Assembly (NCBI GenBank): GCA_036426205.1
Contig: CM071568.1
Span: forward strand, 114,726,564-114,790,563
DNA from: Ascaphus truei
Lineage: Eukaryota; Chordata; Amphibia; Anura; Ascaphidae
DNA length: 64,000 nucleotides
Direction: 5' to 3'
Part shown: positions 1 through 13,399 of the stretch, in pieces
Layout of the letters: each line of letters starts with the position of its first letter
Numbering within the stretch: position 1 is the first letter of the stretch
Notes under the pieces: generated by a model
What the model saw: only the letters and a program-made list of their open reading frames with translations
What the model was told of the DNA's origin: nothing
Database searches by the model: none
Program-made: the position numbers and the translations under genes

Positions 1-51
<51 letters not shown>

Positions 52-70
52 AATATATATATTATATATG
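1..70. repeat. (TA)n microsatellite at window edge
   Basis: About 43 bases of uninterrupted TA are followed by imperfect TA/AAT sequence. The array runs off the left edge of the window. Confidence 0.95.
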
Positions 71-1411
71 TCTTGCTGATTGTTTATGTATATTTAAGCA
101 TTCAGGCATAGTAGTTAAAATAATATCCTAGCTCTAAACTATCCAAGAAATATGTACCTCTTAAACACAATGCAGTTTTTTTCGGCAGTGATGGAGGAGT
201 TTAAATAATTATATTGCTGGGAAACTGTAAAAAATGCCTTGAACCTAATGACACAAATATACATCATTACTGCAGCGAATATCCATAACATAATGTGTTA
301 TTATGGAGAAAAAAATACATCTACTTGACCCTTTAAGTCCCGGAGATGCCTGCATCTCATTATGTTACAGGAATATCTAGCACTAAAGGATTTAAGGAAA
401 AAAGATCTTTCATTGTTAAGTAGGAAAAGGTGGCCTTATGTCGGCTTCTCTATAAATGTCTGACCCTAGAGAACTGCAGCCTGTTATGTATTTTTATGGC
501 CTGCTGCAGTAGTATATTCAAGAGCAACTGCAATTTAGATCATTGAAAGCCAAGTGCCTTTTCCCCATATACAGTTGTCAAATGTGCATAAGTGCTTGCC
601 CACATCTGTTTATGAGGTACAAAACTAGAGCGATAATGTTTATGGGGAGATTATTTTGGAGCTGATAACTCTGCAGCACATGAACAAACCCAAATAGGAT
701 GACATCTTCCATCCATTTCAATGTAATTTAGAAGTTATGTCTGAGATTCAGGTGTATTTCTTTTGTTACTTTATGTAAACTCAAGGAAGTAACCTTAAAG
801 TATCAGTGCCCACCTTCCCCCTACTTTTCTTTTATTCCAAGGATGGGCAGTAGAAGGTCCCCGGAGCTAAACCATGCTAATTTCAGCTCGGGGGACCCCC
901 TGGTTGCCTAGATGCTTAGCGGTGAAGGTAGCGGCAGGACCTGGTATTTAAATCGCCTGCTTCACACGGGCCAAAATGAAGCCATGACGGAAGATGTGGC
1001 GGCTTCATATTTGCCAGCATGTTGGAGATTTTAACCATGACTGTGTTTCCCCTTAAGGGGACTGCAACATGATACTTTCAGAGGCAAGTATCTAAACAAC
1101 ATGGGCCTCCTGGTAGCTGAAAATATCGCTTGTACTTAAAAAGGGGAGAGGAGGAAAGGTTCATAAAGTCGTACAGGGGAAACTGCTGCTTTGGCAGCAT
1201 TTCATGTTTTGGACACTCCCTGGGAAAATGTATTTGCTGCAAAATAAAACAATTCTGAGTATGGCTTATTATTTCTACCCATCCCCAGATAACCTATAGG
1301 TAGAAAAAGGAGACCTGATTTTGTTAGCTGACTTTTGGCAATAATTAGGATTCCTGATGCACACTACTTTACGGTTATGCTTTGTGACCCTACACATGAT
1401 TTGAGAAACTC
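71..1411. other. Intronic DNA with no recognised feature
   Basis: This is mostly AT-rich unique-looking sequence. A GC-richer patch at about 850-1000 looks like part of an old repeat, but I see no ends or coding frame. Confidence 0.5.
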
Positions 1412-1414
1412 TTA

Positions 1415-1712
1415 GGCCTCGGACATAGTAGGCGCCCGACGGAGCGCATGGCGTTGTGCGCACCTACAGCAGAGGCGATCCATGACCTGGGTATCTGGAG
1501 GAGGAGGGGAAGCATGCCGGAGGCGTGCCTGTGACGTCACGTAAGCGGTTCGCCCTCATTGGCTGAACCGCGTCCGTGACTCGGCCATCACGCGACAAAA
1601 TCAAAAACATTTTGACTCGTGGTCGAGTGCTCTATGGCCTGCCTCATAGAGGTACGGGCTTTTGTTCTCGGTGCGCGCGACGTCACATTAAGTAAGTTAC
1701 TGTGGTGTAAGG
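1415..1712 (+). mobile_element. Harbinger-like MITE, 5' end only
   Basis: TTA at 1412-1414 is followed by GGCCTCGGACATAGT, nearly the same start as the complete element at 27328-27713. GC-rich, CpG-rich sequence follows. The matching right end is not visible before a hAT-like element begins at 1713, so the right part seems lost or too diverged. Confidence 0.45.
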
Positions 1713-1993
1713 CAGGGGTGTGTTCCCCTTATCTCTGCGTCCCCTCCTTACCTGCTCCCGGGCTTCGGCGGTGTCATATGACTTCACAACGTCATGTGAC
1801 GTCGCGTTGCCATGTAACCCCACGGCGTCATTTGATGCCGTGTTGTCATAGCGACGCGTTGCCAAAGAGCCGGCTGAGAACAGGTAAGAGAAGTTGCAAA
1901 GGCCTCACGCCTCCCCCGGCATTTTATTTAAATGCCTCGGAAAAGAGCGCGGGGCCTCTGCAACCGCCGCGCCCATTAGTTTGCTCACCCCTG
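1713..1993 (+). mobile_element. Non-autonomous hAT element (CAGGGGTG family), diverged
   Basis: It begins CAGGGGTGTG and ends TTTGCTCACCCCTG. The interior resembles the better copy at 31673-32004: CpG-rich CGTCA repeats, then a shared block with AGGTAAG, then CCGCGCCC near the end. Flanking 8-mers agree poorly (about 4 of 8), so this copy is old. Open frames here are by-products of low stop density. Confidence 0.65.
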
Positions 1994-2001
1994 TTATAAT
2001 T

Positions 2002-3776
2002 AGTGTGAAGCCGTGCAGACTGCGACCATACAATATCAACATAGCAAAGGGTCTGTGTGTTGGAGCTGCAGACCCGCTGAAACGTATCTCAATTTCTGAA
2101 CCACACTTAAAACAGGATAAAGAATGTGTTACTTGGCTGTGTGCTTTTACTTTCTTACTGTTGCCAAAAGGAACTACACCTTGAGGTTTCACCCATATCA
2201 CTGATATAGACATGTTAAATACATTTCCGAGCCTCTCCAGTACTGAAGAGGTTAGTAGGACTCTACAGCCGTATGAGGCAGTGGAGATAACAGCAGTGAT
2301 AAATAAAAAGTTTAACTCTGGGATAATAATGTGTATTCTTGGAGGAATTCTTTCCCAACAGCTCCTTCTCACAGGCAACTATTGTGGCAGATGTTTGCAA
2401 AGCTCGGTGCAAAAGTGATTAAAATATTTGAAGAAAAACTGAAATAATGTCAGTGACAAAATGTATTTCACTAAGTGCAGATGTAAGACATCAAACTCCC
2501 AGACTGATGGCAGAATTAAGGAGAAAACACCATCTGGTTCAATGATTATGTGAAAATGCCATATTCTTCTGATTGTGTTAACCTCTTCAGCGCCAGAGGG
2601 AACTATAATAGCACACATTGCAGGACCCTCTGACACGGGAAAGGTGATCCTTACTGCACCTTAATTGCCGTCTTTATTTTATCTGTGCTAGTCTGCGTGA
2701 TATAAGTGATTCCATTTGAGCATTCAAAAAAAAAAAAAAAAGTGTTTTTATATGACTAATGAGTCTGAATTGTTGCTAAACAAGCAAATTATTTGCGTAT
2801 GTGCCACCTCCGTTATCAACTTTGCACGTGTGACAGCTTTAGCAACCGCCACGTAGCGTGCTCCGAGCTTGCAACCATATGTTTTTGCTTGACAAAACTC
2901 TGAACCTCCAGATCAATTTTCAATCTGGAGCACCCAAATTAACACTTTCGCAACGTCTCGCATTATGCACAGCTTGGCACCGCTTGCAGAAGTCGCACAT
3001 TTTGTGGATATTAACTGATATATTTGGATTCAGCCTTAAAGCACTCAATCATTTTGATTAAAAGACTGATTTCTCATAAAGCCGCAGTCTGTCGGAGGCG
3101 CGAAGCCAATGACATTTGAGCATTCATATATTTTCATAAACTTTGAACAATGTCAGTGCGACACCTCTTCAATCTTGGCCACACAACAGCAGGGCATTCA
3201 ATCTTTCTTTAGCGCAAGACAGAAAATTTGAATATCAGCATAGTGTTATTAATGTAACCGTTTGCACAGTACGCACCATGTTGATTGTTAAGGAGCAGAT
3301 GTACGATACGTACACAAGCAGAACTCCCTTTTAGGAACCAATACCAATTGTTTATTTTCAAGCACGTTAAGTTGTTTAATTGTGAATAATGAAAGCAAAT
3401 AGCTATCCAACTTTGTTTTGGCATGCACATCTCTGTGACAGACCTGTCAAGTTTCACTCATTGGAAGGATGTCTCACTTATGTCAGGGCTTTTGTAAAGC
3501 ACTTAGCATATTTAATGCACTGCATAAATAGTCGGTGGCTGTATGTATGTCAGTGGAGTCACTCATTTATTTTAGATTTAATCCATTAAAATCACATCTT
3601 TGATGGTTGTTGATTACACAGATGTTCATTCTGCATCTTAACTGCATTACTGCTTGCAGGGTCTACGACTCATTCCTTTCCTCTTCTCTATAACAAAATT
3701 AGAGGGATTAAATAAAATAGGAATGTATATCCTTACATGCTGCATCAATTAGCTATAAATTCCATTACAGTACTTA
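2002..3776. other. Intronic DNA, nothing recognised
   Basis: AT-rich with short open frames lacking family similarity. An A16 run sits near 2726. No transposon ends or splice-bounded exon could be supported. Confidence 0.5.
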
Positions 3777-3906
3777 GACTGGGATTCACTAAACTGTGAT
3801 GAGGGGTATCGCACCCTGATACGGCATTAATTGCCATTGACCTAAATGGCTGTTAATGGCAAATCAGGGTGTGGTACGCCACGTTGCGGCTTAGTGAATT
3901 ATGGTC
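3777..3906. mobile_element. Palindromic MITE (ATTCACTAA family)
   Basis: The ends GACTGGGATTCACTAA (3777-3792) and TTAGTGAATTATGGTC (3891-3906) are imperfect inverted repeats. The whole 130 bp folds on itself around a centre near TTGACCTAAATGG. A non-autonomous, non-coding hairpin element; superfamily not identified. Confidence 0.7.
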
Positions 3907-5286
3907 TTAGAGCTCAAGTGGTGTTGAGCATTTAAGTGCTGTAGGTGCCTAGAAAAGACAAAATTACAATTGAGGCACCGACTGCTAAAAATAGCCTTGC
4001 AATCCATTAAACAACATCTTGTTTCTTGTATTCAACCATGTCACATGACAGAAATCATATGACATGCATAACATTAACGTGCATCCCATGTGCTGCCTAA
4101 TGTTATGATGCATTACAGGTGATTTTATAATAAAATGTCAGGAATCTAGTCTGTCATGCAGAACATATACTTAAAGCAGATTTTCTGTAATGCAATCTAC
4201 ACTTCTGATGAGATTGTTCACAGCATGAAATGGTACATCTGCTGTAATTGCTAAAATACCTGTATACACATAATAATTAGGATACATAGAAAACATTGAG
4301 AAGTACACAGTATGCATGCTTCAACATGCTAGTTTGACAGTTAGTTATGCCATTAATGCATAATAGTGGTGAGGACAGTACCATGTAATTGAGTCCTCAG
4401 AACTTGATAAGCCACAGTGAGAGGCCTACAGAAGTACCGACCACTGTTGTGAAGAATGTGTTGCCATTGTTCAGTTCCATGTTGTAATGATTACAGACAA
4501 TCTTAGAGCAGATGCACAAAACTATTTAAAAAGTAAGATATACTCTCCCAGTATTTAGAAACAACACTAACTTTGGCTCAGAATGTGCTCTTTTCTCTAT
4601 CCTCTGCTGAGCTCTGTTCTACTCAACTATTCATTCTATATTGTGCTTCAGTTGCAAGCAAAACTGAAAGGGCGTAATAGAAGGCAATATACGGGTTCTG
4701 CATATTGTTGAATAATAATGTGACAACTCCGACTGGCCAATAATATATTAACTATCCAGTCTGCATCATTGTTTACTGAAAGCAAGGTTTTTGGTAAGAA
4801 TATATATCCTTTATATTACAGGCATTGGCTATAGTGTCTCTAATGCCTCTTTATTGAAGCAGTGCCTAGTAGATAAGTTAACTTCTCATTTAAATGAAAT
4901 ATACGGAACAACACAAGACCAAAGCCGTCGATTTATCAGCTCATCTGAAGCATATCGGGACTATGGTACTTGGATATCTAGCATAGGCTGCTGATATTTA
5001 GTAGCGTTGTATCTTTGTCCATTAGTAGAAAAGTGAAAGTTATTGCTCTAAGGAAAATACTGAAGGTGACTGGTGAATGAGGTACCTGGCTGAGCGTTGT
5101 ATAGGTGTACAGCATAGATCATTTACCAGCACACAGAAAGTCATTGCCTCCAAGTGTTATTGTACTCGAGGTGATCCAGCTCCTCAGTCCCTCTGCATCC
5201 CCACTTCTGGAAGTTTTGGAAGAGATAACGCGTATTCTATCCTTGTATTTATGCGTGTGTGCTGTGATATTAGCTGTGAGCATATA

Positions 5287-5338
<52 letters not shown>

Positions 5339-7950
5339 CAAAATTGGTGCAAATAAAAGACGGGGGGGAATGCAGAGCTCCGTAATTTGTACACTGTTTC
5401 TATCTTTCTTTCCATTATCTCACATACAACAGGTGCCTCATGACCTCTGCTCAGTGGTGCCTTGAGTTTCCCCTTAGGGGTTAATAGAGATGCAGAGCAC
5501 GGGGTGGCTAATAAGATCCTAACATCATTAACACCTATAATTAATCAAGACACACCAGGATGTAAGTAATTGTGGGGTGTCAGAACGCCTGGGTAGGTTG
5601 TCATGCATGAACGCTTTCAAGCACCAGGAACTTCTGATCTCCCACTGCAATACTCACCATTCTGTATAATTCAACATATGAAATAAGAATTGGGAAAGAA
5701 TTACAGAAAAATCATTGAAACACAAACCGTAATCTAGACCTCCAATGAGTTAGTCTTTTTGAAATAACATCGATATGCGTAGGTTTCATACGTTGGTGAT
5801 CATGGAATGGGTATCATTTCTGCTACTGCTACCTTTTTATTTGTAAGTATAAACCTTGCCAAGGTCTCCGAGCTCCATAAGCAACTGCTAACCAGTGCAA
5901 ACAAATATTTTAAGGTTGTTTATTTGAAATGCCCCACAGAGAAACCCCCTGGAAGCAGACATTGATTAAAGATGTATGGCTCCAGTATTTTACTCTAGCT
6001 AAACATCATGGTACGTGGGGTCATTTGCGGAATATCTTGTGACTGTATAAGCCCTTGCTTATTTTTGCCACGAACATGGCAATGGGCCCAAAAAGAGGAC
6101 TGTTCATCGGTTATATGAAACTGCTGTCTGTGGTTTCAAAAGGAATATGACAATTATCCCCCTCTTTGATTATTAACACCGGGGAGTACCTAGATGGATA
6201 AAAAAAAATACCTGTAATGCTTTTGTCAAGTGCTGGGATAAAAGGCTGAAAACTACAGCTTCCCTGTGATGTGGTCCTGAAATATTCTCTCTTGTATAAT
6301 CATTCACTGTGCCATGTTTGTTTTAGTCCTTAACCTTTGTGGTGCAGGGAACATTCAGTACAGATATAAATGACCCCATGGACACAAACTATCTTATTTT
6401 CCCCTCTGCTGTTAGAGATGCCTGCGAAAGAATGAATAGCACCAAAGGATAGTTATATGTTTAATAGCTTTACAAATGTGAACTGGAAATCCTAACTGCC
6501 TACGGCGCAATAACAAATATCCTAGAATACACAATTAATATTACTTGCTGCTATGGCTTATCCATAGCTGAGGATAACATCTTCTGTGATTCCAAAGATG
6601 CAGAGATCAGAGTTCTGTGATAAGTCAATATTTTGTTCAAATGTGTTGTGACATTTTGAAAGAACATGCCCCAGAAATAGTTCAAGAAAACACTATTGGA
6701 GGAATGACCTGATCAGGAAGAAAAAGGAAAAACTCAAGCAACTTGCTTTAAATAGATTTTTTTTAAAAACATTTTTAATGAGGAAGTGGGCTAATGTAAA
6801 AGCCTAGCAACAGGCTATAGATGTCATTCACTATGGAGTTGCATAGGTTGCCGTACTGTAACGGCCACTGTGGTTTCATGAATAATCCCCTACCTCCTTT
6901 AGTCCCCTGTTCAATATGCTGTGAGCGGCTTGCCCATGTCAGGGAGGCCATTCAAATGAACAGAGCTCAGAGGATTTCCCTACTTAGACAAGAGACTTCT
7001 CGGCATAATAAATAGTGGATTTCAGAGGAGCGCATTGTGGGTTTCTCGAGCACTGTGAGGTTTCCTACGTCTACCTTCTATTATTAGTAATTGTAGTCAT
7101 CTGCACTCTTTAAGTTTTCGTCAAATAAAGGATGAAGTGCATTAGTCAAGTTTAATAAATGTATTTTTTTAATACATGGTTAGGATTGAAATCACTGTTA
7201 TAACATTGAAGCTAGATTCTCCAATGTTTGGTCATTTCAATCTCAATAAAAGAATTGCTTTTCAGTGTCCTTTTCATGGGATAAACGGCTGGTTTTATGC
7301 ATTGTATTTTGAGCAATCATTAGTGATCGTTAAATGCAGCATTTGAGAAAAAATATTTACATTATGTTTTCCAAATGTGCAAAGGGCTCTGTTGTGTAAT
7401 GTTATGTATAATTCATTACTGCAGTCTCAGGAGGATGGCTCATACACACTGACACAGATACCGAGACTGACAGACACGTAGAAACATATGCATACAGTAC
7501 ATCGAGGCAGACACCTACACACAGCTAAACCAGACAGCTAAATGGTTACATGAAATTGCCATTGTTTGCAGATTGTGAAAATGATTCCTTTCATTTCTGA
7601 CTACTCAAGATGGCAGTAGATTCCCTGCAGAAAAGTCTGATAACGCACCAGAACGGATTCCTGTGACAAATAGAGAGAACTTGTAGAGGTGTCACACATA
7701 TCCTTACATTGCGAGCTCCCCGAAAAACACAGGAAAGAACCCCACATCTATACGTCTACAAACGCACTTTCTCTATAGGTGCTTACTGGCACAGCATCTC
7801 TATAAACATGTTGTCCTATAGTATATTATATATTTTCAGGGGTTGTTATATTCAGGAACCCTTATGCCGACTTTGTATATTTAAATGCTTTACAAGCAAA
7901 CCTAACAAACGGGTCTCCTTTTAATGAATGCAAATAAAAGTATCTGTACA
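3907..7950. other. Intronic DNA, nothing recognised apart from (TA)n
   Basis: Long AT-rich stretch without transposon ends or coding similarity that I can see. The (TA)n tract at 5289-5333 is listed separately. Confidence 0.5.
5289..5333. repeat. (TA)n microsatellite
   Basis: About 22 perfect AT dinucleotides. Small open frames through it (runs of Tyr-Ile) are artefacts. Confidence 0.95.
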
Positions 7951-7959
7951 AGAAGGACA

Positions 7960-8340
7960 TCAAGAACTTATGAAATATTTTAGTTGCATTGTTTTATTTG
8001 CATTACCCAGATGAAATTCTAGATATTTATAGCAGTGTAACTCACGGAATAGCTTGTGTACTAAAATGCCATTATTAACACAACAGTGGTTTTCAGCAGT
8101 TGGTAATTATTGGCATAATTGAACATTTATCAAGAAACGAGTATTTATCATTCATTAAACTTTCATTAAAAATCCATCTCGGCACAAGCTAGATTAGCCA
8201 GTGCTTTTTAAGTGATAACTTCTTAACTTCTGGCAGAAATGTAGAACATGTTAATAACAGCAAATGTTTTACACGAGATCATTTCTCAAGAACTATGTGA
8301 ACAATTAACAGACCTACAATCCATCTTATTTTAAGTATTG
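7960..8340. other. Possible conserved non-coding element
   Basis: The stretch has no repeat structure and no coding frame. It has the AT-rich, motif-dense look common to vertebrate conserved non-coding DNA (TAATTATTGGCATAATTG, several TTATCA and CATTAAA motifs). Conservation cannot be judged from one sequence, so this is a suggestion only. Confidence 0.2.
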
Positions 8341-9164
8341 TATGAATCATAAGATGCGGACAGAGGAAAGTTTGCTAATATTTGATGGGGTTTGTAGAGT
8401 TTGGCAAGTATGTTTTAGCGGCATACAGTATCTGGGGAGCTGTACTATCTTTGGCTGTGAAATTTCACTGTTTAAATATACTTACACAGCAACTGCATTT
8501 ACATAACCTAAATTCCCCAAGGGATTGAGTGTTTACATATCTTTGGTTAGCTTTATGGAGTGAACGGGGTTAGTAAAACAAATGTGTATCCTTCCTCTGC
8601 CACAAAATAATGTGCTTATAAATGTGGGGGCAGGGAGGTCTACTTGCTTTTACTTTTGTTTTAGGAAACAAACATGTGGGTTTGTGGTAACTGTAATGTT
8701 AATTGTAAATATGGAAACGGAATTCAGAGTAAATATATATATATGAAATGAAAATGCATCACCATATTACTAATATTCACTTTGGAGCTGCACTGTGGAT
8801 TTTCTGATTGGAACTGCTATACAGGAGGTGTGTTTTCATAATGGTATCTCTTTAATATTATTATTCATTGGGGCCTCCAGGTGGAGACGGAGCTTTGATT
8901 TCTCACACAACTTGCAAAAAAGGCACAAAAGAGGTTTTTGTAGAAGATATATATGGATGAAACATTTTCTTGCTAGTGTAAAGCAATAAAATTGTTTTCT
9001 ATGTTAAAATTGGCTGATTGATGGTAATTGGAGCTTTCTTTAGAGACATGTATAGATTAAGAAAGAACACTTTCTTAATCTATATAACATATTGGGCTGA
9101 AGAAGTACCTGGCGGTACAATCACTGCCTGTGAAGTGGTGGTATAGTTACAAATGTTGGTGTCT

Positions 9165-9260
9165 GCTCTCCTTGTGACCACGAGTAAGTCACTTTACCTC
9201 CCTGTGCCTCAGTCAACAACAAATTGGCTGTAAACTCTGTTTTCTATGTAATAAAACATT
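9165..9260 (+). mobile_element. CORE-SINE (MIR-like) fragment
   Basis: The segment with AAGTCACTTTACCTCCCTG and then TGCCTCAG matches the 3' half of the MIR/CORE-SINE consensus as I know it. The same block occurs in the fuller SINE at 62154-62368. The tRNA-derived head is not recognisable here. Confidence 0.6.
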
Positions 9261-10164
9261 GCTAATATTTACATTGGAAAGAGGCAGTAAAAGCTCTCTC
9301 TTCAGCATTGAGCTGAAGTAAAAAGGCAAAATATAGGACACTCTCCGATATTACTTTGCATCAAAATGGTTGAATTTGATGTGGCTTGCCTTTGCCGAGA
9401 GAGACTCTGTATTAGATTAATCACCCTCTTTTGTTATACAACACCAACAATCGTTAACCTACTTCCACTTAGTGTGAGAACCAAAAGGTGTCATATCTCA
9501 CAAACACACTACATTTGTCATGAAAACTGCATGTTAATGTTTTTGCATATCTTTGCATCTATAATTCTGACTTTGAATGCGTGTCGTCACGACTGAAATT
9601 GGTTGACTACTTTCGGTGGTACATGAGAGGGTGGTAATTTAACTCTTTTGAGTGCCTCAGTCTTTCCGGCATATCGCTATCATGTGACCGCGGCGTCTCT
9701 GATGTGAAAGGAAGAGGAGATAGTCCCCTTCCATTCATCATACGGCCAGGTGGCATTAAGCACTCCTGGAAACGATCTCCCCAGAACATGCGCAGAAAGC
9801 CCATGATGTGCAGTAGTTACTAGGTCACAGGGCCACTGGAGTGTCAAACCTCATGACCTGGTGGCTACTTCACACTCAAGGGGTTAATCTGGATCCTTGC
9901 TCTCTGGGTTATTCATGTATTCTTTATTGTGCTTATTGGCTGTAATGGAAATTTCTCAGTGCACTATTGCATTTTATTGAATAACCCCCCTCTGTCTCTC
10001 TCCATCTTTATCGCGCTATCTTTCTCTCTCCTTAATTTCTTAAAGGAAGCATTTCATGGAAGACCTGATAACGCACAGAAAAGCAGAGTAAATGGAATAT
10101 TACTTAAAATTAGCCTCTTCACTCACAAGGTGTAGAGAGCATGCAGTGCACTATAATAACACAG
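9261..10164. other. Intronic DNA, nothing recognised
   Basis: Short open frames only, none resembling a known family. Confidence 0.45.
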
Positions 10165-10437
10165 TGGGCGATATGTATCAAAATGAAGCAATTTTCTCCA
10201 AAACAGTGAAAAAATGTCCATTTGGGTCAATTATCACCAGCAACATGTATGACATTTATTAATCTTGGTTTACAGATCTACATAAATGGTTCAGATTGAT
10301 TTGACACACAGAGAGAAAACTGCACACCTTTTAATGCATCCCATTATAATATTGCTCTTACTAACTCCTATAAATACTCCCCTAAACGCTAATTGCGCAA
10401 GTGGAGCAAAAAAATGGAGCATTGATACATTGTCCCA
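10165..10437. mobile_element. MITE with TATGTATCAA-type inverted ends
   Basis: The left end TGGGCGATATGTATCAAAAT and the right end GCATTGATACATTGTCCCA form imperfect terminal inverted repeats. The interior is AT-rich and non-coding. Superfamily not identified. Confidence 0.5.
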
Positions 10438-10479
10438 TATGTAAAATGATGCAATTTGCACCTGTTTTCAGGCACTTGG

Positions 10480-12100
10480 AGTGGGTGGACCGTGGCCGGG
10501 ATCGAGGCCAAGTGTGATCATGGCCCAGCACAGAGTGAATTTCCCAGAGGGATTAACACAGAGGGAGTCCCTGCTTCTGAATGGGACTCCCACTGTGTTA
10601 CTCCTATCAGGCTACACCAGTCTAAGGCTTGGTCCCCAATGGGGCCGGGCCTGTTGCGAGGGACGTCTGCTGCACTATGCGGCAAATTTTTCAGGCTGAC
10701 ATTAAAATTATGATCAGCTCTAGCGACGGAGCGCTAGGCCATGCCCCCCGGCGGTTCAGTCAATGAGGCGAACCTGCCAGGTGACATCATGGCCGCACCC
10801 CCATCACGCGCCTTCCCCCCCCTGTCTTTTCCCCTGCAGCTCACTACAGACCAGGGAACTCTGCTGCATGCGCCGCCAGATCAGCAGGCGCACATGCAGC
10901 ACAAGCAGTGGGGCCGTAGCCTAAGAGCTGAGCAGAGAGAAGCGGCCCCTCTCTCTGTGTCTCCCCGCACAGCTCTTACTGCAGATCGTACCATACAATA
11001 AAATCAATGGGCACCATATAGTAAATAAAAGTAGTACTTACCCCTGCCAGGATGAAGGCCGTCCTCATCCTCAGTGGACCAACATCCAATAAAGGGCTGA
11101 TGCCCAACCATTAAAACACTATCCTCTGGCCAGTGAAACCTTAATTACCTTACCGGGTAGTAACCCCTCCTCTCCCACCCCCATAATACCCTCCCTCCAT
11201 GATGTGGGAGATTTAAACTTGCAGCAGATACCGGCACCCAATACAGAGGTCTATACCTCGGGATGCAGGGGGTCCCCTGACCTGAAATTAATCCATAGAC
11301 GACCTGCTTCAATCCTATGTACCAAAAATAATAATAAAAATAGTGCAATCTGCTGTAAGGGCTGTACTGGTAGACACAGAGAGAGGGACTGCTTCTCTCT
11401 GATCTCTCTGCTGTAAGAGCTGTGCGGGGAGACACAGAGAGAGGGACTGCTTCTCTCTGATCTCTCTGCTGTAAGGGCTGTGTCGGGAGACACAGAGAGA
11501 GGGACTGCTTCTCTCTGATCTATCTGCTGTAAGAGCTGTGCCGGGAGACACAGAGAGAGGGACTGCTTCTCTCTGATCTCTCTGCTGTAAGAGCTGTGCC
11601 GGGAGACACCGAGAGAGGGAGCGCTTCTCTCTGATCTCTCTGCTGTAAGAGCTGTGCCGGGAGACACAGAGAGAGGGAGCGCTTCTCTCTGCGTAGGGCG
11701 ATGTACTGCCGACCACAGAGGAGAGGGAGCGCTTCTCTCTGATCTCTCTGCTGTAAGGGCTGTACTGGCAGACACAGAGAGAGGGAGCGCTTCTCTCTGA
11801 TCTCTCTGCTGTAAGGGCTGTACTGGCAGACACAGAGAGAGGGAGCGCTTCTCTCTGATTCTCTGCTGAAGGCGTCTGGCAGACACAGAGAGAGGGAGCG
11901 CTTCTCTCTGATCTCTCTGCTGTAAGGGCTGTACTGGTAGACACAGAGAGAGGGAGCGCTTCTCTCTGATCTGAGAGTGGTGGCGGCCCAGTAGGATTAA
12001 CGCTATGGGAGTCCTATTTAGAAGCAGGGACCTCCGCCACGTTAATCTCTTCATGACAGCCAGCATTACTGGGATTTGGGCGCATGGGAGCTGTGATCGG
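10480..12100. mobile_element. GC-rich compound repeat containing a 58-bp minisatellite
   Basis: The left part (10555-10610) and right part (11985-12050) carry inverted versions of one block, with the shared core GGGAGTCCCTGCTTCT or its variants. Between them lie the minisatellite and, at 10925-10985, one inverted copy of its unit. A related block occurs at 15845-15980. This suggests a foldback-type element with expanded internal repeats. Confidence 0.45.
11345..11975. repeat. 58-bp minisatellite, about 11 units
   Basis: Units such as CTGCTGTAAGAGCTGTGCCG followed by GGAGACACAGAGAGAGGG recur every 58 bases (starts at 11350, 11408, 11466 and so on). Units near 11690 and 11870 are altered. Two long overlapping minus-strand open frames (271 and 209 codons) are only the repeat read in frames without stops. 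Confidence 0.9.
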
Positions 12101-13395
12101 GCTGCGGTTGGACTCCGTTCATCAATTTCCTCGTGCCCAAATGGAACTTAAATAACACTGCGTCTGTATCTGTATGCCCCGTCACTTCTAACGAGGATTG
12201 CTTTAACTATAACGAAGATTTGTAGCTATGTAATTATGACACTGAGATTCCACCACATATAGTCAAGCTGAAATTGTGCGTTTATTAAAAACTTAAAGCA
12301 CATATCCAAATATCACAAATAAAAATGAAACATTAGCAAATGGGTAAATTGAGACAATAAAAGACAATTCACCCTGTAACTTATGTTGTTATATCTCCTC
12401 TGTTTAGTTCAAGCATTCCTTCACTTCTTTCCAACAGCAATAATGCTTTCATCTTCCTCCTTAAATGATCACCAATTCATATCAAACCCTTTTCTTTGCC
12501 TTTGAGGCACTGATTGGCCTTTTTTCCCTTTGACTCCTTCTGCGAGAACCCTTCCTACACAATCACCAAGTCCCTACCAAGTAGCCATTTGGAAAGGTTA
12601 ATACAAAGCCAGTGAGAGAAAATAAAAAAAATCAGACTTCACTCCGGAAAAAGAAAATGCCTGAGAAATCTCCATCACATTCTTATTAGTGCTTCACTTT
12701 TTAAGCCCGTATTCTGCAACTTTGTTTTTGTTTTCTCTCGGGCCAAAAAAATTTACTGTATCAGTGCGTTTATGTCACAAGAATGAATTGAATTTGTACC
12801 CTTTAGTGCAAACAACAATAGACAGAGTGGTAACCTACTGGAAAACAAATAGACACCCCGTCCCTTTTGGGGATTCAGAGAGGTTCAGAAAGATGGAGCT
12901 GACGGTGGAGAGGTGGCAGATAAGAACAGGCCGAAGCAAGAAAGAATCCTGCGGTCATTTATTACCATGCCATCTTCATAGTGTTTGCTGAACCAAGGTG
13001 CAGTGTAATGATTCAGACAAATGATGTTAATAATAATAGCTGGCCCTTGGCAAAAGTAGAATACCTAGTACTGCCGCATGCGAACTAATCACATTCTCAA
13101 AAGTGTCTCAGAAGGACAGAATTTTATTTTTCTTCAGTTCTTATGTCCAGGTTTTCCCCTTGGATTTGATGTCTTTAAAGAAAACAAAGAGATAAAAGAA
13201 TTATTTTGCTGGGGAAGCAGGGAGAAGGAAGACATTAATTTTGATCCCTTTCCTACATATATTGGCTTTTACTTTCTTCTTACTGTAGCAGTGTGTTTAA
13301 ATGAAATGCATGAAAGGAAACCTTGTGACCTGCATGCTTATGTTTTAGGGCCAATCAAATGAGTAGCTCTCACTTTTCTGATACTGTAAGTCTAT
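12101..13395. other. Intronic DNA, nothing recognised
   Basis: Open frames at 12689-12991 and 13078-13362 show no family similarity or splice context that I can support. Confidence 0.45.
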
Positions 13396-13399
13396 TGTA

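Noticed and set aside
1619..2378. Open frames on both strands around the first hAT element
   Set aside because: CpG-rich mirrored sequence of a non-autonomous element has few stops; nothing resembles a transposase.
11251..12066. 271-codon minus-strand open frame rich in SLCVSRHSSYS-like repeats
   Set aside because: It is the 58-bp minisatellite read in stop-free frames; it shifts between two frames equally well and has no family similarity.
12689..13362. Plus-strand frames of 100 and 94 codons
   Set aside because: No recognisable domain, no splice context and no compositional sign beyond chance; retained only as unannotated intron.
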